Program-made: the position numbers and the translations under genes | Assembly: GCA_002375765.1 (NCBI GenBank) | Contig: DFMV01000010.1 | Span: 1 to 64,000 of the forward strand | DNA length: 64,000 nt | Source of the DNA: Rhizobiales bacterium UBA3584 | GTDB taxonomy: Bacteria > Pseudomonadota > Alphaproteobacteria > Rhizobiales > Devosiaceae | Direction of reading: 5' to 3' | The notes under the pieces: model-generated | Seen by the model: only the letters and a program-made list of their open reading frames with translations | Database searches by the model: none | Told to the model about the DNA's origin: nothing | Part shown: positions 58,184-64,000 of the stretch, one piece after another | How positions within the stretch are numbered: the stretch's first letter is position 1 | Layout of the letters: the number at the start of each line of letters is the position of its first letter

Positions 58184-58322
58184 GGACATTCCTGTTGCTC
58201 TGGGCAGGTGGACCCCGCCGGAATCATAAGGTTCAAATACGTTCAAGAGCGGCGAAATCGGGCAATAGCATGACGTTGGTGCACTGCCAATGCGCTTGGG
58301 CCGCTCGTGTTGCTCAAAGACG

Positions 58323-61300
58323 TCACTGGCCAGCTGCGAGACCGGCCAGCCGCGAGAGGATCGCGGCGCTGCCCTTGAGGCGCTGCTCGGCAGTCGGCCA
58401 GTTGCGCGCGAACATGATCTTTTGATCGGGGCGCAGCCGGGCCGCCTGTCCGGGGTCTGCGATATGACGCACCAATCCGGCAGGATTTGGGAAGACGCCG
58501 TTGCGCAGGGTGATTAGTGCGCCCTTGGGGCCGGCATCGACCTTCTCAACATTGGCGGCACGACACAGAGATTTGATGAGCACGACCTTGAGCAGGGCTT
58601 CGACTTCCTCGGGCAGCGGACCGAACCGGTCGATCATTTCCGCGCCGACGCCATCGATTTCGTTGGCATCGGTCAGATCGCCAAGGCGGCGGTAAAGCTG
58701 CATGCGGACCTGAAGGTCCGGCACATAGGCTTCGGGAATCATCACCGGCATGCCCAGCGAAATCTGCGGCGACCATTGGCCGGCCTCTTCTTCCTCGGCC
58801 GATTGCCCTGCCCTCAAGGATGCCACTGCCTCTTCGAGCATGGACTGGTAGAGCTCAAACCCCACTTCCCGGATGTGGCCGGACTGTTCTTCGCCCAGGA
58901 GATTGCCGGCGCCGCGAATGTCGAGGTCGTGGCTGGCGAGCTGAAAGCCGGCGCCAAGCGATTCGAGCGACTGGAGAACCTGCAGACGGCGCTGGGCCTG
59001 ATCGTTGAGTTTGCGGTCTGCAGGGACTGTGAAAATGGCGTAGGCGCGGGTCTTGGAGCGGCCGATGCGGCCACGGATCTGATAGAGCTGGGCAAGGCCG
59101 AACTTGTCGGCGCGGTGCACGATCAGGGTGTTGGCGGTCGGCACGTCGAGGCCGGATTCCACGATGGTGGTTGCGACGAGCACATCGAACTTGCCATCGT
59201 AAAAGGCGTTCATGGTGTCATCGAGCTGCTGGGGCGCCATCTGGCCGTTGGCGACCACGAAGCTGACTTCGGGCACGTGGTCGGCCAGGAATTGCGCGAT
59301 GTCGGCCTGATCGGAAATACGCGGGCAGACATAGAAGGCCTGGCCGCCACGATATTTCTCGCGCAGCAGGGCTTCGCGGACGACGAGCGCATCGAAGGGC
59401 GAGACAAAAGTGCGGATGGCGAGGCGATCCACTGGAGGGGTGGCAAGCAGGGAAAGATCGCGCACGCCGGTCAGGGCCAGTTGCAAGGTGCGCGGGATTG
59501 GCGTTGCCGAGAGCGTTAACACGTGAACGTTGGCCCGCATTTCCTTGAGGCGCTCCTTGTGCGCCACGCCAAAATGCTGCTCCTCATCGACAATCATCAG
59601 GCCAATGTCGCGGAATTCGATCGATTTCGACAACAGGGCGTGGGTGCCGACCACGATATCGACGCTGCCGTCCTTGAGGCCCTCTTTTGTTGCCTTGAGT
59701 TCGGCGGCCGGGACGAGCCGCGAGGCCTGACGCACGCGCACAGGCAGGCCGGCGAAACGGTCCGAGAACGTCTTGAAGTGCTGGCGGGACAGCAGGGTCG
59801 TGGGCACGACGATGGCGACCTGGCGCCCGCTCATGGCCATGACGAAGGCGGCACGGAGCGCCACTTCGGTCTTGCCGAAGCCCACATCGCCGCAGACCAG
59901 CCGGTCCATGATGCGGCCCGAGGTAAGATCTTCGAACACTGCGTCGATAGTGGCGAGTTGGTCCTCGGTTTCTTCGTAGGGAAAACGCGCGCAGAATTCA
60001 TCATAGGCGCCGGTCTGGACTTCGATGGGCTCGGCGTGGGCCGTCTGGCGGGCGGCAGCAATCTTGATGAGCTGCTCGGCCATGTCGCGTATGCGCTTTT
60101 TGAGTTTGGACTTCTTGGCCTGCCATGCCACCCCGCCCAGCTTGTCGAGTTCGGCGCCCTCTGCCCCATATCGCGAGAGCAGCTCGATATTTTCGACGGG
60201 CAGATAGAGCTTGTCGCCCTTGGCGTATTCGATCTCGACGCAGTCGTGGGGCGCGCCTTGCACCTCAATGGCCTTGAGGCCGATGAAGCGTCCGATGCCG
60301 TGATCGACGTGGACGACGAGATCGCCCGCCGACAGCGCACTCGCTTCGGTGAGCGCGTCGGATGCCTTTTTGCGCCGTGTCTGACGGATGATGCGCTCGC
60401 CCAGAATATCCTGTTCGGACAGGACGGCGATATTGTCGGTCAGATAGCCGGTTTCTAGAGGCAGAATGACCAGGCCGAGTTGGCCGACCTTGAGCAGATC
60501 GACCTGTTTCCAGTTCTCGAGCTTTTTGACCGCCTTGAGCCCGTGATCCTTGAGCACCTGGCCCATGCGGTCGCGGGTGCCTTCGGTCCAGCAGGTGATG
60601 ATCGTCTTGCGCCCTGCCCGCGCCTCGGACTTGATGCGCGAAATGACCGCTTCAAACAGGTTGGTATCTGCTGCCTGACGTTCCGCGGCAAAGCTGGGTG
60701 CCAGATGCCCGGCGCAGTCGATGACCGGCAGGTTTTCGTCGGCGGGCAGGAAAGGCGAGAGTTCGGAAATCTCGTGACCGCGCGCCAACTCGTATGGCCC
60801 CTGCTCCACATTGTAGAGCAGTTCGGGTTTGAGCGGCTTATAGGGAGCGCCGGCGGTGCTGCCCTGCTCGCGAGCTTCCTTGCGGGCGTTGTAGTAGTCG
60901 ACGATCTGGTCGCGGCGTTCGGCATAGGCCTCGCGCGACTGATCGTCGAAATAGACAGGAGCGTCGCCGATGTAAGCGGGCAGCGTTTCCATCTCTTCGT
61001 AAAAGAAGGGCAACCAGTGCTCCATGCCCGCAAAGCGCTGGCCAGCGCTGATGGCGCCATAGAGCGGGTCGTCGGCTGTGTTGCCACCGAAGGCTGTTGT
61101 GTAGTTGCGGCGGAACCGGCGGATGGTATCTTCGGTGAGCATGGCCTCGCTCATGGGAACGAGGGTCACCGATTTGACATTGCCGGTGGTCCGCTGGCTT
61201 TCGGGATCGAAAGCGCGAATGGTTTCAAGCTGTTGGCCGAAAAAGTCAAAGCGCAACGGTGCGTCATGACCGGCCGGATAGAGATCGACCAGCCCGCCCC

Positions 61301-61805
61301 GCACGGCGTATTCTCCGGCTTCGCGCACGGTGGGCACGCGCAGATAGCCGTTGTTGGTGGCCCAGCCGATGAGCTTTTCACTGTCGACCATGCGTCCCGC
61401 CGCGGCCGAGAAGGTCATGGCAGCGACCACATCGCGCGGCACGACGCGCTGGATGAGCGCGTTTACGGCGGTGAGAACGATGGCGCCTTTGATCGCGGGA
61501 TCGACCAGTTGCGCCAGTGCCGACATACGGGCGGCGATGGTTACGGCGTTTGGCGAAACGCGATCATAGGGCAGACAGTCCCAGGCCGGAAAGATCAGCA
61601 CGGGATGGCCGGGCAACATGGTTTGCAGGATATCGGCCATGCGCTGCAAGCGACGACCATCACGAGCGACAAAGACAAGCGCAACAGGGGCTTGCGGTGC
61701 ATCCTTGAGGCGTTGCTCGATTTCGCGCGCCAACACCGCCGGCTGCATGCCGTCGGGAAGGTTGGCCAGAATCCTTGAGGGTCTGTCGCGCAGCAAATCG
61801 TCCAT
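58323..61805 (-). CDS. mfd: Transcription-repair coupling factor Mfd
   Basis: A 1160-residue Mfd that removes stalled RNA polymerase and recruits UvrA. The N-terminal UvrB-homology region, the RNA polymerase interaction domain (VHVDHGIGRFIGLKAI), and the RecG-like translocase with Walker A GDVGFGKTE near residue 645 and the DEEQ box VDEEQHFGV are in order. The C-terminal TRCF domain (about 1010-1160) follows. Together with uvrA it represents transcription-coupled repair in this window. It starts four bases behind the sdhE stop, so the two are co-transcribed. Confidence 0.97.
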   Translation of the reverse strand: MDDLLRDRPSRILANLPDGMQPAVLAREIEQRLKDAPQAPVALVFVARDGRRLQRMADILQTMLPGHPVLIFPAWDCLPYDRVSPNAVTIAARMSALAQLVDPAIKGAIVLTAVNALIQRVVPRDVVAAMTFSAAAGRMVDSEKLIGWATNNGYLRVPTVREAGEYAVRGGLVDLYPAGHDAPLRFDFFGQQLETIRAFDPESQRTTGNVKSVTLVPMSEAMLTEDTIRRFRRNYTTAFGGNTADDPLYGAISAGQRFAGMEHWLPFFYEEMETLPAYIGDAPVYFDDQSREAYAERRDQIVDYYNARKEAREQGSTAGAPYKPLKPELLYNVEQGPYELARGHEISELSPFLPADENLPVIDCAGHLAPSFAAERQAADTNLFEAVISRIKSEARAGRKTIITCWTEGTRDRMGQVLKDHGLKAVKKLENWKQVDLLKVGQLGLVILPLETGYLTDNIAVLSEQDILGERIIRQTRRKKASDALTEASALSAGDLVVHVDHGIGRFIGLKAIEVQGAPHDCVEIEYAKGDKLYLPVENIELLSRYGAEGAELDKLGGVAWQAKKSKLKKRIRDMAEQLIKIAAARQTAHAEPIEVQTGAYDEFCARFPYEETEDQLATIDAVFEDLTSGRIMDRLVCGDVGFGKTEVALRAAFVMAMSGRQVAIVVPTTLLSRQHFKTFSDRFAGLPVRVRQASRLVPAAELKATKEGLKDGSVDIVVGTHALLSKSIEFRDIGLMIVDEEQHFGVAHKERLKEMRANVHVLTLSATPIPRTLQLALTGVRDLSLLATPPVDRLAIRTFVSPFDALVVREALLREKYRGGQAFYVCPRISDQADIAQFLADHVPEVSFVVANGQMAPQQLDDTMNAFYDGKFDVLVATTIVESGLDVPTANTLIVHRADKFGLAQLYQIRGRIGRSKTRAYAIFTVPADRKLNDQAQRRLQVLQSLESLGAGFQLASHDLDIRGAGNLLGEEQSGHIREVGFELYQSMLEEAVASLRAGQSAEEEEAGQWSPQISLGMPVMIPEAYVPDLQVRMQLYRRLGDLTDANEIDGVGAEMIDRFGPLPEEVEALLKVVLIKSLCRAANVEKVDAGPKGALITLRNGVFPNPAGLVRHIADPGQAARLRPDQKIMFARNWPTAEQRLKGSAAILSRLAGLAAGQ

Positions 61806-61809
61806 GAAA

Positions 61810-62082
61810 CTAGTTCTGTGAAATCTTGTGGTTGCGGATCGTGTCGATCAGGTTGCGATCGGCATTATCGGGAATGTCGCTCTGGCCCATGAGCCAGGCC
61901 TGAAGATCGGTTTCCTCATGGTCCATCAGAGCTTCGAGCCGGTCGAGCATTTCGGCATCGAGCGTATCGAGGTGATCGGCGACGAATCCCCCGATCAGGA
62001 TATCCATTTCCTGGGTGCCGCGATGCTGGGCGCGGTAAAGCGCGCGCTTGCGGCGCATTTCAATGGCTTTGGGGTCGGTCAT
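61810..62082 (-). CDS. sdhE: Succinate dehydrogenase FAD assembly factor SdhE
   Basis: A 90-residue SdhE/SDHAF2, which helps insert covalent FAD into succinate dehydrogenase. The RGTQE motif (21-25) in AQHRGTQEMDILIG is the family's key surface; the rest is a five-helix bundle ending DNADRNLIDTIRNHK. It precedes mfd by four bases. This pairing with mfd and divergent recG is common in alphaproteobacteria, though the functions are unrelated. Confidence 0.95.
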   Translation of the reverse strand: MTDPKAIEMRRKRALYRAQHRGTQEMDILIGGFVADHLDTLDAEMLDRLEALMDHEETDLQAWLMGQSDIPDNADRNLIDTIRNHKISQN

Positions 62083-62173
62083 GGTCCAGACAGGTGCTAA
62101 GGCTTGGGACCGCAGTTATTAGAGACATTTGGTGGCGCTGTCAGCCTTTTGCCGCCGCCCACAAGCATATATT

Positions 62174-62188
62174 GTTCCGTTTCCGTTC
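62174..62188 (+). promoter_or_regulatory. LexA (SOS)-type box between sdhE-mfd and recG
   Basis: GTTC-CGTTTCC-GTTC matches the alphaproteobacterial LexA direct repeat. It lies 22 bp before the recG GTG and 92 bp before sdhE. The spacing is exact, but one such match could occur by chance. Confidence 0.55.
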
Positions 62189-62209
62189 ATACTAGCCCAG
62201 TTTTGAGTC

Positions 62210-64000
62210 GTGCCCCGCCCCGATCTGCTGAACCCGCTGTTCAAATCGCTCAAATCGATGAAAGGCGTCGGGCCGCAACTGGGCGCGTTGTTCGCCAAGT
62301 TCTTCGGCGCGCCCGACGGGCAGGACGCGGTGGTGCTTGACGTGCTCATGCATATGCCGTCGGGGGTTATCGATAGGCGGGCGCAGAACGGGGTAGCCTA
62401 TGCACCTGTCGGATCGATCGCCACGCTGAAGCTGCATATCGATGAGCATATCGTGCCGCCGCGCAACAGCCGTGCGCCGCTCCGCATCAAGGCCCATGAC
62501 GAAACCGGCGAGATCACGCTGAGCTTTTTCGGCGCTCGGGGCGGCTGGGTGGAAAAGCAGCTGCCTGTTGGCGAAATCCGGTACGTCTCCGGCGAGATCG
62601 GGTTTTTCGGGCGCGAAAAGCAGATGACGCATCCGGATTATATCGTGGAACCCGACAAGCTTTCGAGCCTGCCGATGGTCGAGCCGGTCTATCCGTTGAC
62701 CCATGGGCTATCATCGCGCGCGCTGCGCAAGGTGATCGCTTCGGCGCTCGAGTTGGTGCCGATCATTCCCGAATGGACGAGCAAGGACCGGCGCACGATC
62801 ATGAACTGGCCGGGCTTTGCCGAGGCGCTGCACCATATTCATGCACCGCAGCGGCCGAGTGAGGGCGATATCGTTTCACCCTCGCGCATGCGGCTGGCTT
62901 ATGACGAATATCTGGCCGGACAATTGGCGCTGTCGCTCATCCGGGAGACCATGGTCAAATCCTCGGGCATCGCGCGGAGGGTGACCGAAGACATAACCGA
63001 AAAGGTGGAAGCCGCCCTGCCCTTTGCGCTGACCGATGGGCAGCGGCTGGCGATTGCCGATATCCGAGAGGATCTGGAACGGCCGACCCGCATGTCGCGG
63101 CTTTTGCAGGGCGATGTGGGGTCGGGCAAGACGGTGGTTGCGCTGATGGCTATGGCGATGGTGGCCGAGGATGGCGGGCAATCGGCGCTGATGGCGCCGA
63201 CAGAACTGCTGGCCAGCCAGCATTTCCGGACGCTCCAGCCGCTGGCTGAACAGGCCGGGCTGAAAGTGGTCCTGATGACCGGGAAGATGCCGGCGGCGGA
63301 AAAGCGGGCGGCATTGTCGGGGTTGGCCGATGGATCGATCACCATTGCCGTGGGCACTCATGCCCTGTTCCAGAGCGGGGTTGAGTTTGAGAATCTCGGG
63401 CTGACGGTGGTTGACGAGCAGCACCGGTTCGGGGTGCATCAGCGGCTGGCGCTGTCGGAAAAGGGCCACAAGACCGACCTACTGGTGATGACGGCGACGC
63501 CCATTCCGCGCACGCTGGTGCTGACCCATTTCGGCGACATGGATGTTTCGGTGTTGCGCGAAAAGCCGGCGGGACGGCAGCCGATCGATACGGCGACGCT
63601 GCCGATCTCCGAATATGGGCGTGTGGTGGGGCGGTTGGCGTCGCGGCTAGCGGAAGGCGCGCAGGCCTATTGGGTGTGCCCGCTGGTCGAGGAAAGCGAC
63701 GTGCTCGACGTGGTGGCGGCCGAGGATCGATTTGCCGTACTCAAGAAGAGCTTTGGCGATCGGGTGGAGCTTGTGCATGGGCGGATGAGTGCTGCGGCCA
63801 AGCAGGAGGCGATGGCGCGGTTTTCCTCGGGCGACGCGCAGATCCTTGTTGCAACCACGGTGATCGAAGTGGGGGTCGATGTGCCCAATGCGACGATCAT
63901 CATCATCGAGCACGCCGAGCGGTTCGGGCTGGCGCAATTGCACCAGTTGCGCGGGCGGGTCGGGCGTGGGTCGGCTCGCTCAGCCTGTCTGTTGCTCTAT
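62210..64000 (+). CDS. recG: ATP-dependent DNA helicase RecG (partial, cut by window end)
   Basis: The first 597 codons of RecG (family length about 700), which regresses stalled replication forks and processes Holliday junctions. The wedge/OB domain (about 1-150) is followed by helicase motifs: Walker A GDVGSGKT near residue 303, the DEQH box VVDEQHRFGVHQR near 402, TATPIPRTL, and QLHQLRGRVGRG at the end. The likely start is GTG 62210, just before the VPRPDLLNPLF sequence. No upstream ATG in frame gives a better fit. It is divergent from sdhE-mfd. Confidence 0.95.
   Translation, partial: MPRPDLLNPLFKSLKSMKGVGPQLGALFAKFFGAPDGQDAVVLDVLMHMPSGVIDRRAQNGVAYAPVGSIATLKLHIDEHIVPPRNSRAPLRIKAHDETGEITLSFFGARGGWVEKQLPVGEIRYVSGEIGFFGREKQMTHPDYIVEPDKLSSLPMVEPVYPLTHGLSSRALRKVIASALELVPIIPEWTSKDRRTIMNWPGFAEALHHIHAPQRPSEGDIVSPSRMRLAYDEYLAGQLALSLIRETMVKSSGIARRVTEDITEKVEAALPFALTDGQRLAIADIREDLERPTRMSRLLQGDVGSGKTVVALMAMAMVAEDGGQSALMAPTELLASQHFRTLQPLAEQAGLKVVLMTGKMPAAEKRAALSGLADGSITIAVGTHALFQSGVEFENLGLTVVDEQHRFGVHQRLALSEKGHKTDLLVMTATPIPRTLVLTHFGDMDVSVLREKPAGRQPIDTATLPISEYGRVVGRLASRLAEGAQAYWVCPLVEESDVLDVVAAEDRFAVLKKSFGDRVELVHGRMSAAAKQEAMARFSSGDAQILVATTVIEVGVDVPNATIIIIEHAERFGLAQLHQLRGRVGRGSARSACLLLY

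Noticed and set aside
60480..61778. A 432-codon plus-strand frame inside mfd
   Set aside because: It is antisense to the well-conserved Mfd N-terminal domains; its composition is that of a shadow frame.

Overview
The window looks like chromosomal DNA of an alphaproteobacterium of the order Hyphomicrobiales, probably a Devosiaceae member (Devosia or Pelagibacterium type). That placement is inferred from the high GC content, the alphaproteobacterial LexA boxes (GTTC-N7-GTTC), and families typical of the group: IalB, small DUF1127 proteins, SdhE, rhizobial-type MotA/MotB, and the rlpA-dac-tmk-holB-metG-tatD gene order. It is a densely packed core-genome segment. I see no phage, transposon, CRISPR array, rRNA or recognisable defence island.

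Layout. 1-2.3 kb: the start of a DJ-1/PfpI protein, two DUF1127 paralogues flanking a glutathione S-transferase, a small ORF and palindromes. 2.3-6 kb: divergent uvrA and ssb with two LexA boxes. 6-9.4 kb: an MMPL transporter coupled to a secreted protein, then an Lrp/AsnC regulator divergent from arginase and ornithine aminotransferase (9.4-11.6 kb, arginine catabolism). 11.6-14.3 kb: a YihY membrane protein, a host-attachment-family protein and an MFS transporter. 14.5-25.5 kb: gyrA, a LysE exporter, coaD, two cyclophilins, queA-tgt, pgi, map, an AraC regulator and a VOC protein. 25.5-29.2 kb: three unknown envelope proteins, then motB and motA. 29.4-35.9 kb: an EF-hand protein, tRNA-Lys, a coiled-coil membrane protein, glmU-glmS-nucleotidyltransferase and a DUF4180 protein. 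36-44.6 kb: a long leftward run reading rlpA, D,D-carboxypeptidase, tmk, holB, metG, tatD, MBL hydrolase, MFS. 44.8-47.1 kb: 5-oxoprolinase pxpBCA. 47.2-52.9 kb: small proteins, a patatin lipase, LysR divergent from MFS-aldo/keto reductase, and a CPBP protease. 53-57.5 kb: tRNA-Ser, a DMT exporter, a quinone reductase, TerC and a UbiH-like hydroxylase. 57.5-64 kb: IalB, then mfd and sdhE divergent from recG (cut by the window end), with a third LexA box between them.

The main functional themes are DNA repair and the SOS response (uvrA, ssb, mfd, recG), queuosine modification, peptidoglycan precursor supply and remodelling (glmU, glmS, D,D-carboxypeptidase, RlpA), and nitrogen catabolism (arginine, 5-oxoproline). 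The most unusual observations are lineage or sequence oddities inside housekeeping genes. Tgt has lost all four canonical zinc ligands. The GyrA quinolone pocket differs at three key positions. UvrA and MotB each lack one hallmark residue. A LexA-type box lies in the sdhE-mfd/recG divergon. I did not find a convincing new multi-gene system. The best uncharacterised units are the MMPL plus secreted-protein pair (6.0-8.8 kb) and the three-gene envelope group at 25.5-27.1 kb.
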